Source of the DNA: Agelaius tricolor
Lineage: Eukaryota > Chordata > Aves > Passeriformes > Icteridae
Length of the DNA stretch: 64,000 bases
Reading direction: 5' to 3'
NCBI GenBank assembly: GCA_023055355.1
Contig: JALJCS010000015.1
Location: 13,808,501 to 13,872,500 of the forward strand
Made by a program: the position numbers and the translations under genes. This document shows, in pieces, positions 26,544 through 38,572 of the stretch. The notes beneath the pieces are model-generated. The model made no database searches. It saw only the letters and a list, made by a program, of their open reading frames with translations, and was not told the DNA's origin. How positions within the stretch are numbered: the first letter of the stretch is position 1; each line of letters starts with the position of its first letter.

Positions 26544-29500
26544 GTAAGAGGGTCATTACCTAATGGTAGTCCAGAATTTCCCATCACTTCCTTTACATGT
26601 GGGAAGCCCATTGCTGGCTACAGAGTTCAAAAACCCGTGGGATTTCTTAAGGATTTATTCTAGGGATACATAAAGCCAGTAGCTGCTGTAAGCATCACAG
26701 GGGAGACAGGTAAGTCTGCAAACACCTATCACTCTCTGCTAACAACCTTGTGAGTTCTCTAAGTCCAGCCAGTGTCTGGCTTTGTCATCTCTCCTGTTTG
26801 TGGCACAGAGCATGAGCTGGTCCAATGCAGCCCCTCCATGAGGAAACACAATTGCCTTTGTCCTGTTTTCTTTTTTCAGTTTGGGAGGGTTTTGTTCTGT
26901 CCTTCAAATCACACGTTTCAGCTGCATCTGTCCTCCTTCCTCCAGCATAAAGATTTGTGTAAACCCAGAGCAGCTGGCAAGGTGCGTCAGAGATTATGGC
27001 AGTGCTGGACATTGGTTGTGTGCATCAACCAATGTTCACTCCAATGAAGTTAATGGAAGTATCATAAAAGTAAATGGTGATGCTGTAAATAAAGCAGAAA
27101 GTTAATAACATGCACTGCAGGGAGTGATAATGAGATCAGAAGCAGCATTTCCACTACAAGTGCTTTGCTAAGCTCTGGGAAAACATAACCAGCTTAGTGG
27201 ACAGCTCGTAAAATGTACATTTTATTATAAGCTGTTCTTTTACTGGAAGAACTCAAAGCTTCTGCATTCCAACAGATTGGATTTTCTGTTTTAAACACAT
27301 TTTTTATAACTGTCAAACTATCAATAGATATTTTCAGTTTGGTCTTGCACCCTTCCACAAACACGCCTTCTCCATCAAATCTCTCCTGATCTGTTTCTGG
27401 TCATTAAATAAATGCATGCCCTTGAAAAAGTAGAGCAATTCAGTTGAGTGCTGCAGAGGAGCAGCTGTTCCTCTGAGATCCCTGAAGTCCAAGGAGGTGC
27501 ATGATTTACACCACATACAGGTGTGGCAGAGCAGTGTTTGTGTCATCTCTTGTGTGCCCAAACCCAGTATGTCAACTGTTCTTGGCCAGTGCTGTTTCCT
27601 TTCCCACCCCATCCAAGCAGGACAGCTTGCTCTTCATGCCTGGCAAACCTTCATCACGTGATGGTCCTTGAAGGCTAAAGAAGGGATCAGCACATGGAAA
27701 AGATGAGCAAAGCAGAGCAGCAATTTTAAGAGCATCTTTAATCTTGGACAGCTTTGGGTTTTGCTGCCTGTCACATCCCAGGCTAGAAAATCTGCTGAGC
27801 TCTTGGCAAGCGGTTTTTGTCATTAAACAAATGAGGAACATAATGCCAGGATAACTTTACACACTCCTTATGAATATGTTTACATTAGTCAGGCATGCAG
27901 TGTGAGGGGATCAACCGAGTATCTGTTCACCAGGAATTGCTTCCACCTTCAAGGTGAAGGGAGAAGGGAGGAGCACCAATGGAGGCACAGCCCTGTGCAT
28001 TTCTGCTTACAGACCACCTCGGTGTGAAGGGTGCAGTGCCCTCCCAGAGCAGCCATCTCGCCTGGGGGGCAGGTCACACAGACACAGCTGCTGCCGGCCC
28101 CAGGTCATTTCACAGGAGCCTGTTGTCCCTTCTGCAGCTGCCTCTTCTCCTTTAATAATGTCAGCCGTGCTCACCCTTCAGTGGGCAATCATTTACACAT
28201 CTCTATAAAAATTGTAATGAGCTGTTGTTAACCCTTCAACCCAGGCAGGCGAGAGCGGGGCGCTGCCTTTAATCCCTGGTGCTGTTAGAGACCTCTGCTC
28301 CCCACGTGTCCTGCTGTGTGATTGTAAATGTCTGCCTGCAAGGAAAGCTGCAGCCCACTCCTGGAGATGTTTGCTCGATGCCATACATCCTGTGCACTTA
28401 CAGAGATGGTGTATGCGTGTCTCAAGGAAAGCAGGAAGCTTCACTTTTTGCTCAGGAGAGAAGACAGGCTGAATTCCTTTATTGTGCTAACCCTGTGGAA
28501 GTTGCTGCAGCCCAGAGCTCCTTGTACCTCCCGGGCCCTTCTCCAGCAGCCACACCAGAACACAGCAACCTAGGGGAGCAGTGGGGTTGTGGCATCTTTC
28601 TGCTGCCAGTGCCAGGTATCAGCCAGCCACAGCCTGGGCCTAGAATTCCTGAGACAGAGGGGACATGTGCTCTCCCCTTGCCTGTCCTCCCTTGCCTCTG
28701 ATTTTCCACCCCTTGTACCCCCAGCCCCCATCCAGAGATTTGCATTTCCTTAGGAGTAGAATCTGGGCTTTTACAGCCTGGCTGTATCAGGTCCTGAGGG
28801 CTTGTCCTGGATTTGACAGGAGGGGCTGCAGTAAGGGGCAGAGGCAGCTATTCCCTTTGCTTTTCATCTCTCTGATGTGCTTTATAAATGGAAATGTGTA
28901 GTGGCCTCTTAATTGGGCCACCTTTGTAGGGCAGCCCCATGGGGGAGCAGCCGGCCCCAGCACTCCTGCACCGGGTGACTGATGGTGACTGACAGGGGAC
29001 AGGCAGCACCAAAGACCCTCCCCAGAGCAGCTTGCAGCTGCCCTTGTTAGCAGAGACAGCCTTGCTCCCAGTAGGTTTGCTTTGCTGTGCTGTGGGTCAC
29101 AGCTGCCCTGTTTCCAGGCGGGTTGATAATTTACAGGAAGCTATTGATTCAGGTAGCAAAGGTTGTTTAGACAAGCACAGGAGGGGTGTTTGTGCCTCAC
29201 TCGTGCACTTTGCACCGTGCCTGGTGGTGCCTTGGTGTTGGCTGCACAGAGCTGGCTGAGCACAGAGCTGCCCTGCAGCTCCAGCACAGGCTTCAGAGCA
29301 TGGAGGGGCTTGTGCTGACCCTGCAGCTTCCCTGCTCACGTCTGTCTGCACCTCCAGCCCCTGTGTGCCTGCAGCCAGCCAGCCAGCCCTGGTGTATGCC
29401 CAGGTCGTGCCTGGGGGTCTGCTCTGGTACCTAGAGCACTTTTCTGTGGCCAGACAAGGACAACACCATGGGATGACGTTGATCCTCGTCCGTGCAGCGC

Positions 29501-31474
29501 TGCTGGCTGCGGCTGTGAGACTGCATTCCTGGTTCATGATCCATATCAATCCCCCAGGAGGCAGGCCCTGCCCACCAGAGAGGCACAGCAGCCAGGGGGG
29601 AAGAGGAGAAGAAAGAGACTGACCCCGTGCTGGGGTTGATAGATGGGTGTCCCAGAGGGGCCAAAAGAGCTTTGGATTCAGTGGGTTGGGCTGTTGCTGC
29701 CCAGGCCATTGGGGTGTTCCCAGATGAACGTCAGTAACTCCTGTCCTTGTCTTCCCAGCTGGGGTTGTGGCTGGTGTTCAGCAGTGGAGGGGGAGAAAAA
29801 CCACACGCCCAGTAGTGACACTGAGCACATACAGCGTGACCCCTCAGCTTCCTTCCTGTGGCCTCTCTGAGCCCAGCCCCAGGAGCCGCTCACCTCCCTG
29901 CTCACAGGGATGAAGGGAAGCGACACTCCCCTGCCTGCCTTTCCTGAGCCACTGTGGGGAGGGGGCCTCAGTGCAAAGCCCTCCTCCAACAGTGAGGGGC
30001 AGGGGGCACAAAAATACCTCCTCCCAGCCAGCTCCTGGCCTGCATTACACTGTGCTGGTCCCTGCCCCTCGCAGCCGGCGGAGATGAGCTGACCCAGTTG
30101 TGTCAGCACGAGATGGGCTGGAGCTGAGATGGGAGTGGGTGGCAGCAGGGACACATGGGGCTGTTCACCCGCCTGGGGGAATCACTCACTGAAATGAATC
30201 TGGATTAATTCGTTTCCAATGATGACTGGGTGGGCAGGAGTGTCAGGGCTGTCCCTTGCAGCAAGGGCAGAGGCTCCCTGCTGGGAACACATTCAGTACA
30301 GGTTCAATAGTTGTAGCATAAAGAATTGCAGAATCACAGAATGGTTCGGGTTGGAAGAGACCTTTAAGGGCCAAATAATCCAGCCCCCAGCAGTGAGCAG
30401 GAATTCTTTATCTAGATCAGATTGCTTAGAGCCCCATTCAGCTTGACCTTGCAGGGACCTCATCATCAAATTTTCATCTGTCTCACTGGTAGGAGAGGCC
30501 TTTAACCTTCCCATGTGGGCCTTGGGCACTTTCATGCACACCACCCAGCAGCCTGGAAAACCTGCAGAGCCTGAGCTGCTCATCTTCCCTTAGGCTTTGG
30601 TCTTGCTTTCAAGCAGTGGGCTGCTCTGGTGAGCAGGAAAAGCAGTGACCAACAGAACAGCCAAATTCAGTGGTTCCCCACACAAGTTTAATGACCTTGT
30701 CATGGCAGTCCAGTGTTTGCCTCCCTGGAACAAATGCAAAACAATTGTGATGATTCAGTTACAGCTCCTGTTTTGAATTGCAATTTCACTCCTTCTGTAG
30801 GTTAATTAGTAGCACAGCCCCGGGCTGTCTATGGCAAGCGTTTGCAGTGAACTACATTAAAATTCAGCTGCATGCCATTAATGAGGAGCAAGGTGCTTTT
30901 CCAGGAGTAGGCGTGCCTTCTTCCTTGCAGCACTCAGGTGCCATGCTGAGGGGCAGCACTACATACTCAGTGGTTAGAAGCTGGTCTGTGGCTGGGAAAC
31001 CCCTGGCCTGCATCCTGAGCTGCTGCAGGCTTGCTGGGTGATGCTTTTTGCATCTCTAATGCTCCCTGTGCCTGTTCCTGGCTTGTATCGTGGGCCTGTC
31101 AGCCTGTACTGAAGATTGTGGTTGGGTTTGAGCTGCTTTGCTAGGTGGTGCAAAGGCCTGCTCTGATCCCCTTCAAGGTGCCTGTGGAGGACATTTCTCA
31201 GCTGTAGGAGAAGAGCTGGAACCAGAATCAGCCAGTTCAGTTCTCTAGCCTATGAGACCACCTGGGAGTCTCCCCAGGTAGCAGCCAGCAGGCCACAGAG
31301 CATTTTTGGTGTCCATAGCTGTTCAGTGGAGCAATCAGTTCATGGAAAGAGAGGGAGGGAGACAGACAGTGCTTTCCCTCCCTGCTCATCCCTTCAGGTG
31401 GGGTTTGCCCCAGGCTGGGGCCACACAGGCTGCCACAGGCACTGCTCACAGCCTCTGCCTCTGCCTCCCTGCAG
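26544..31474 (+). other. CFDP1: CFDP1 last intron
   Basis: A 4.9 kb intron between the two BCNT-C exons, with donor gtaaga at 26544 and acceptor ctccctgcag ending at 31474. It contains an antisense CR1 fragment near 30325-30480. No other coding exon or RNA gene is recognised. Confidence 0.85.
30325..30480 (-). mobile_element. CR1 LINE 3' end, antisense
   Basis: The + strand reads gcagaatcacagaatggttc then gggttggaagagacctttaa, the reverse complement of the CR1 3' end. It continues with ccagcccccagcagtgagcag and a gacctcatcatc tail. Confidence 0.85.
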
Positions 31475-31565
31475 GTACATCGAGAGGAAAGCGTTCCTGG
31501 AGCGCGTGGATCACAGGCAGTTCGAAATTGAACGCGACATCAGACTGAGCAGGATGAAGCCCTGA
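31475..31565 (+). CDS. CFDP1: CFDP1 last coding exon (end of BCNT-C domain)
   Basis: The exon follows acceptor gcag (31471-31474). It encodes [20 protein letters not shown] followed by DIRLSRMKP and a TGA stop at 31563-31565. This is the conserved C-terminus of CFDP1/BCNT proteins, which ends in a basic MKP tail. The first base completes the Gly codon left open by the exon ending at 26543, so the two exons join in frame as GKDG-YIER. Established knowledge: the BCNT-C region is the most conserved part of the family and is needed for chromatin association. The sequence shows no frameshift or lost conserved residue. Confidence 0.96.
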
Positions 31566-32230
31566 CGTGCTGGGGTGGCCAGCCCCCCACATGGGGGATT
31601 TTGCTCCCTTCTGTGCCCCAGGGCTGGCTGGGGGCTGCCGGCCACCGATGACCACCAAGCACGGAAACTGTTCTCTACCCAAGACTCAGCCTGTATGGCT
31701 CAACATACAGGGTTTTCCTTTTACTGTAATAGTTTGGGGAGGGTATTTGTCAGTGGACAGGAGGCACTTGGAGGGTTAAATGGCCCAGCAGCTGATAGAA
31801 GACACTGGTGTAATTCTGGCAGCAACTTTCCAAGGAGAAGAGGTGGTGGCACCCATCCTTTACCAATCCCAGGTGCTTCTGGCAGCAGGAGGAGCCGCCA
31901 AGGCTGGGAGGTACTGGCATGTTTGGTGGTGAGAGTGGAGCTGCAGGAAGGTTTCATGGCTGCTGTGCATATTCAAGCTGTGGGCTGGAGCCCTTCTGCC
32001 TGCTCTGCCATCCCCACAGCACTCCCTGCCCCTCCGCCCTCTGCTCCTGTCCAGACAAAGCCAAACTGTCTGTACTTGTTTGTGGGGTCTGATGATGCTG
32101 GGGGGGGTTAAGCAAGCTGGTGAAGAAATCCTTCCTTGTTCACACTGTCAAGAAGATGGGAGCAGCTGCAGCAGGCAGGAAGGGCCAGGATCTGAGTGTT
32201 CACGTGAATAAAGTATTCCATCCCAACACT
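31566..32230 (+). other. CFDP1: CFDP1 3' untranslated region
   Basis: About 650 bases follow the CFDP1 stop, up to the AATAAA hexamer at 32207-32212. The 3' end near 32225-32235 is inferred from that signal. No long conserved reading frame is seen here. Confidence 0.7.
32207..32212 (+). terminator. CFDP1: CFDP1 polyadenylation signal AATAAA
   Basis: A canonical AATAAA lies in the context gtgaataaagt. It is the first canonical hexamer I noticed downstream of the CFDP1 stop on the coding strand. Confidence 0.7.
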
Positions 32231-35200
32231 TTGGCATGCTGGCAGTGTGGTTTGTATGGGAAGCAGAGAACAAAGAAATTAAGGATCACATGCAGCAAGG
32301 AGTGTCTGACAGGAGTCATAAAAACCTCTCTCAGAGGTGCCCAGTGTGTGCCCTGATAGCAGCTTGGAGGTCAGAGCAAGTGCTTGAAGCAAGTGCTTTC
32401 CCTCCTCATTACTGGCTGGTGGTGCAACGAGACCCAGAATTGGGGATGACAAGGTCAATGTAGTCCTGTAGCAGTGCTGCAGGAGTGAGGAAACCCATCC
32501 AAAGCATGGCCACGCAGGGACATTCAGCAAGTGCAGCTGCCTGGAGGGCAGGCCAAGGGGCCTGGGTGTGGAAGGAGCAGCTGGAGCTGGAGACCAGCAC
32601 TGCACCATCATCCCAGCCATCCCTGCTGGCCTGGCTCCGGTGGAGTTGGGCCGCTCCCCATGTCTGGCCTGTGCACATCCTTGGAGCAGAGGTATTCACC
32701 AGCATTTCCCCACCTGGTGCTCTGGGCCTGCTTGGTGGGGCAGCCCGTGCTGGGTGCTGTGCTGGGGAAAGCAGCACCAGCCCCTCTGTCCTTCCTGGCC
32801 ACAGGGTGAGCGATGCCATCACTGCCACGACCCCTTGCGTGCAGCTCTGAGCACGGCCTGAGCCTGGGGCTCATGTGCCCACTGCTGAGTCAGCCCCTGC
32901 TCTGTGCCTGTGCTGCAGGATAGACCAGAACAAAACACCACGTGCTCAGGGGAGCTGCAGCCTTTGGCACCCTGTTCTGTACAGAATCAGCTGTATTGGA
33001 CCTGCTTAAACAAGCCTGAAATTGGACAGAAACAAAACAACGGAGTGATGACATGTTTTCATCTCCAAACACTTCCAAGCCAGTTGCTGCTCTGGCTTAG
33101 GTTGCAAAAACAGCCAGAGTCCCTGTGCAGGGCACTGTTGTGGGGATATCTCATCTTGGGGCTCCTGAGTGGCAGTAAATGGCCCTGGCAGGACCTCAGT
33201 GTGGGCTGTGGAGCAAGGCAGGTTTGCTGCAGTAGTTAGGCTGCTCTCCTGCTCAGAATGGTAGTGCTGGACCATCTCCAGCATCTTCTCCCCTTGTGTG
33301 CTGTCCTGCCCTCCTTACAGGGACCCTCCCAACAGTGACTGCAAGGCAGCCCAGGCTTGTTTTGCTGCAGATCCCAGAAGATGGTGAGATGCTGAGGTAG
33401 CCACAAGCAAGCTGGGAGGGCTGGGCCTGCTGTGAGTGCTGAGCAGGCAGCCAGGGAAATTATTTGCCTATTGCTCTGCTGTTGCTGAGAGGAGAAGAGG
33501 AAATATTTGGGAACATCTCTGCCCTGTGTTCCCCATGACTGTGATGCTGGATAGCAGCAGGGAAGGGTCATGTCCCCCCTGCACAGGCTGGGACCCCATG
33601 GCAGTGTGAGTATCCCTGCTGCATTCCAGGGATATGCTTTCTGCTCCAGCAGCTGGGCAACACCAAGTAGGTAAGAAATGGAAAATAATTCTGTGCATTG
33701 TATCATGAGCAAGAGCAGAATGGAGATACAACAAGTATGCTTGGAGATCCCAAAGGCCAGAGGCACCAAACCCAGCCTTGTTAAAAGCATTAAAGAGCTC
33801 CAGGCTGTGTCCATAGTGTGTCCTGCAGCTGCATCTGGCTCTGGATGGCTTGGGGGTGGCTTTGGATTCACATGCACACTAATGGTGTGTTAGAGGGATG
33901 TGGCCAGCAAAACCTCCCTGGTATGCTGGTGAACTGGCAAAATTGATGACCTGCAATTTATGGGATCCTGCCTGCCAGTCCCAGCTATGCTCTTCAGAAA
34001 CCCTCCAGAGTTTTTTCTTCTTTTCAGCTGAGCAAATGTGGAAAACCTTGAAATCTTGGAAGCAACCTGACCTGCTGGGAAACGGCAATGTAATGGCAGT
34101 GGCCAAGAGCCTCGACTCCCCTCTCTGCTGGGTCCCCCAGCTCGTGGCAGCATGGTGTGCCCAGCTCAGCATGAGGATGCTGGGCTGCAGTGCCAGCTCC
34201 TGGCCCAGCAAGCTGGGGCAGGCTTGGTGGGATGGCCGGGAGGCAGCCTCCAGCCTGGGCTGATTCCTGGCTTCCTCCACGCTCCCCAGCGTCCCGCGTT
34301 TTTGCTGGGTTGGATCACGTATTCCTCGCCTCTCTTTCCTGAAGACGAGGAGTGATTTACAGGTCTCCAGAAAACACAGCTTGGCTGCTTTGGAAGGAAA
34401 AAAGAAAACAACCAAAACCCCTCTCTGCTTGCTATTTCCATTGCCCAGTTGCCTTGACATGAAGGGCGGTGGCCCCAGGACCTGCCAGCCCTCAGCGTTG
34501 CCACCAGCCCTTGATGTCCCCAACAGCCCTGCACTTCCTGTGAGGAGCAATGTTCTCAGATGTGGGTCCATCTTTTGAGACATTCCCACCTTGAGCTGTC
34601 TTCTCTGGGAAGCTCACGTGTTCTCCATGGGTTGGGACCACCCTGGGCATTTGCTTGGGGTAATTTTGGTCCTATAAGGAGTTCCTCATGGCCAGAGCAT
34701 CACCTCACCCCGAGGAACTCCCCCTTCCCTGGCTGCCTGAAGGGGCCCCTTGTGCAGCTGAGCCCCAAACAAGGCTCCAATTGTGTCTGTGTGTCCTGAT
34801 GGTCGGGGCTTCTGCCACGGCATCCATGTGCTGGGGCCATGGTAAAACCAGCTGTGTCCAACCCACACCCACAGGCTCAGCTTTGCTGATCTGTTGGGGT
34901 TTGTGGGGGCTGTTATGGGGCCACGGGAATCATGACAGGGAGGTAACACTATGCATTTAAAGCTGCTTCAGTGAAAGGGACACGGGAGTAAATGTTAACA
35001 TGGGAGGAGGTTGAATGCTGGCTGGCTGGGGGTGCATCCCATAGCCCCAGGCTGTCCCAAGGACCACAATGGGATTCATGGACAGAGCTGCCATCGGGCA
35101 AAGCATGGCAGCTGGGAGAAGGGGGCACCAGAGCATGGAGCTGACCTTAGGAGCATCTCCCTGCAGCCAGGGCAGCAGTTCCCTGAGGGGCAGAGCTGGT

Positions 35201-38160
35201 ACCTGGAAGGTGATGCTGCCAGCATCATATCTTCTCTTCCAATTTGTTGTTTTCAGCCTCTACCCACGTCTCCTTCAAAGCTATGTCCCACCCAGCAGCA
35301 CAGTGGGATTCTGTTTGCAGTGTGTTCAAAAGTAATGGGAAGTAATGGAGTGGCCTGTGGGTCTCCCACCCCATTTGAGGGTCTCCACCCCAGGGCATTC
35401 TTGTGCTGGCACTGACATTAGAAACTCAGCTGATGGCGATGGCACAGCCAGCCCTCCCTGCTGTCAGCCCTTCCCCTCCCAGCAGTGAGCCCCAGCTGGG
35501 GGCGAGGATCAGCGCCAGCCCTCACTAGGGATGAATGGGGAGACAAACAGAGCTGCTACTGTTGGGGCAGCCTGAGCCCTGCAGCCTGCCTTGGCTTTGC
35601 TGGAGATGAGGGGGTGCCCTGCAATCCTGTTCTTTGGAAAGGCAAGCAGCCTCCCCCAGCATCTTCTCTCCACAGCTAAGAACCAACCCAGTGCCACAGA
35701 GAAGCACAGGGATAAATCCTGGTTGTGATCCTGTTGGGTCCCGTGATATTACAAGCCAAGAGAAATGTCCTCATTATTTCCAGAATATTGAAGTCTAATA
35801 AATCCTGTCCTGCCTTATAGGATTTATTTTTTCATTCATTGCTAGGAGACTCAGTCCTGTGTAATCCTATTGCTGCTCCAGGAGGTGGGGAGCAGCTTTC
35901 CCAGCACAGACCTGGCAGGGCTGTGGGCAGGAGCAGGAAGCCCCAGCTGAAGCTGCTGGTCCCAGCAAACATCCCAGTGCCAGCCCATTTCCTGGTGTGT
36001 CCCACTGTCCCAGAGCTGTGCCCTGTGTTTGATTCACCAAAATGAATCTCATCCAATGGCTGGGGCACGGCTGGGCCAATGGGACATTAATTGGCTTCTA
36101 GCCAATTAATATGGCATGGCTCAGCACAGCCTGCTCCCCCTGTCCATTGTACATCTGCCATGCTCCCCCAGATCCCACTTTGGAGTCCTCCTACACCCTC
36201 TCACACCATATCCAGCAGGAAAAGCTGCAGAAAGCCAGGAATAGGTGGGCCCAGCCCAGCCAGTCCCCTGCCTGTGCAGAGCCAGCCATGCCTGGCTCAC
36301 TGTACACCAGGGACTCTCTGGAAGACAATGATGGACACATGAATATGGCTGGAAAATATGCCACTGAAGTGTTTTCCATAGCAACCGTTGCTGGGGCAAC
36401 CTGCATCCCAAGGAGCATCCATCCCAAAGCACCCAGCCCTGTGTCCAGTGGAGCTGGCAGGGAATCACAGCATGGGACTGCTGGGACTGCCACCAGCAGC
36501 AGCACAGGGATGCTCTGGCAGCCAATCCAGCTCTGAGTGTCCCCAGTGCTGCAGGGCCCCTGTAATGCTCCACTTTTCCTCTTCTTTTTGGCATTTCATT
36601 GTCTCAAAGGTAGGAGAAGCCTAAGGAAGATGTGCAGGTGCCTGTTGCTCCATGGGTGCTTGGCTGTGGAAGCAGGGATGTGCAGGAGCTGTTGCCAGCT
36701 TGGGGTGCTCAGCAGATGCAAGCAGTGATTTTTGGCTCTGATGGACCAAAAATGGGATTGAGTTTGACAGTGAACACTTTGATCTGAGCATCAACACAGG
36801 GAGAGGGAAAAGTGATATTCCCACTGCTTTTAAGTCCAAAAGCAGGAAGCTTATGGCCCCTCAGCACCTGCCTGTAGTCATATGGTGGCAGCTTCACCCT
36901 GAGGACACCTCAGGCATCCCAGGAGACCATCCCTGCTGGCCTGGTGGGCCCACACCAGACTCAAGGTCTCCAAAGGAAACACAGCCTGGCTTCACTGGGC
37001 AGAGTGGTGGAGGAGAGGCTGGGGATCCCTGAGCCCATCCCAAGGATGCCCCCCGTGCTCAGTGCCTGCGCTGTCACCACTGTAACCAACAAGAGGAAAC
37101 CACAGTGCTGAGGCTGCGCCTGCCGGGGCAGCTGCGGTTTGCGGGCTGACCGCAGCCCCTGCCACCACCGGATGTCTCCCACCCACAGCTGTGCCTCAGT
37201 TTCCCTTTCTGCACTGATACACAGGGACACTCCAAGCTGGGGACAGTGGTGGTGGCACAAGCACTGCTTTCTGGGGAAGGGCACGCGTTTGCAATCTGGC
37301 CTCAGCTCTGCCGCTGCACCCTGGTGTGGCCTGAGAGTAACCCCAGGGGGTGACAGGAAATGCCGTGAGGGGGATGGCGGCCAGGAGGCACGGGCACAGT
37401 CAGGGGCACATTCCTGGCCTGTCTCCACACGCACCACTCGCTCACTGGCCTGCAGCTCTCACACAGGCCCACTCATTGCCCACTTGCCCATGAGCTCACT
37501 GGCTGCAGGCAGCCCTTATGTCCCTTCCCTTGGCTCTCTATGTGCTCTGGCTCTCACACGCCTGGGGAGCAGCACAGGTGTCCGTGCAGCTTGTGCATGT
37601 CCATAGGCCCTGTGCCCCCACGCAGCCCTATGTGTGCCTCCCACAGCTCCCAGCTGCAGCCGCCCTCCCAGCCTGCTCCCGGCTCTCTGCAGATGATGGC
37701 AGGGACTGTGGTACAGCATACAGGGATGCCAAACCCAGGCTTACCAGCTGTTGGGCTGTCCATGGGCCATGTAGCCAGGCTGCTCGAACAGGCCAGACAG
37801 GCAGCTGTGGTGTGCCCTTGTGTGCCAGGGTGTGCCATGTGAGCCATTGCACCTACAGCTACCCATTACCTGCCCCTTGTATGCCCCTGCTATACACACC
37901 ATCCCCATTACACAGCCCAGAACTCCCCAGTTACCTTACTGTTACCCTTTATTGCACATCCATTCCACACCTGCTAGACACCTATTAACCTTTAATGACC
38001 CTTTATCATTACACACCCATTGCAGAGCCTTTTTCCTTCATTTACACATTGCATATAGCCTTTGTTACACACCAAGTGCAGGCTCACTACAACACCTGTT
38101 GCACACTCTTCAGTGCACACATCTGTTGCACGCCTGTTCCACTCCCCTTACCCTTTGTCG
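32231..38160. other. Intergenic region between CFDP1 and BCAR1, no gene recognised
   Basis: About 5.9 kb separate the inferred CFDP1 poly(A) site from the BCAR1 promoter. Many overlapping open frames occur on both strands, as expected for fairly GC-rich noncoding sequence, but none shows a family motif. From established knowledge mammalian BCAR1 uses alternative upstream first exons; such an exon could lie here but cannot be called by eye. Confidence 0.6.
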
Positions 38161-38167
38161 CAGTTGG

Positions 38168-38275
38168 TCACACCCCTTGGCCGGTGTCACAGCCCCTGGG
38201 CCGGTGTCACAGCCCTTGGCCGGTGTCACACACCTCTGGCCGGTGTCACACCCCTGGACCGGTATCACACCCGTT
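38168..38275. repeat. 20-bp minisatellite upstream of BCAR1
   Basis: The core ccggtgtcaca recurs with starts at 38181, 38201, 38220, 38240 and 38259, a period of about 19.6 bp and five copies; the last has ccggtatcaca. A degenerate half copy precedes it near 38165. The array ends about 120 bases before the promoter CCAAT box. Confidence 0.9.
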
Positions 38276-38394
38276 CCGCTCCCTTTACACACGCGTACCT
38301 CACCCTGCGCCCCCGTGCCCGCCCCGCCCCTCGCCTGAGACCCCGCCTATTTCCCCGCCCCTCGCCCCGGGCCCCGCCCCCCGGGCGGGCGCAG

Positions 38395-38444
38395 CCAATG
38401 GGGGCGGGCAGAGCGGCCGGGCCGGGCGCGCGCGGCGCTATAAC
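38395..38444 (+). promoter_or_regulatory. BCAR1: BCAR1 core promoter elements: CCAAT box, GC box, TATA-like box
   Basis: A CCAAT box at 38395-38399 is followed directly by a GC box (ggggcggg near 38401-38408) and by a TATA-like TATAAC at 38439-38444. Their order and spacing would place transcription start near 38470, giving a 5'UTR of about 90 bases before the ATG at 38561. The start site is inferred. Confidence 0.55.
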
Positions 38445-38560
38445 GATCCCTACGGCGCCGCCGCCGCCCGCGCGCCCCGGCCCCGCCGCCCCCGGCCCGG
38501 CCCGGCCCGGCCCTCGGCCCCGCACCCGGCCCGCTGCGGCCGGAGCGGCCCCGCGGGAAG

Positions 38561-38572
38561 ATGAACTACCTG
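38561..38572 (+). CDS. BCAR1: BCAR1 coding exon 1: four codons (MNYL)
   Basis: ATG AAC TAC CTG is followed immediately by donor gtgagc at 38573. It joins in frame to NVLAKALYDN at 39397, reproducing the conserved Cas N-terminus. The coding part is only 12 bases, so it is easily missed by gene finders. An ATG at 39337 opens a long frame that runs into exon 2, but that frame crosses the acceptor at 39394-39396. Confidence 0.92.

Noticed and set aside
33236..34589. Overlapping 213- and 236-codon open frames on minus in the intergenic region
   Set aside because: No family motif, no clear splice structure, and similar chance frames occur throughout this GC-rich stretch.
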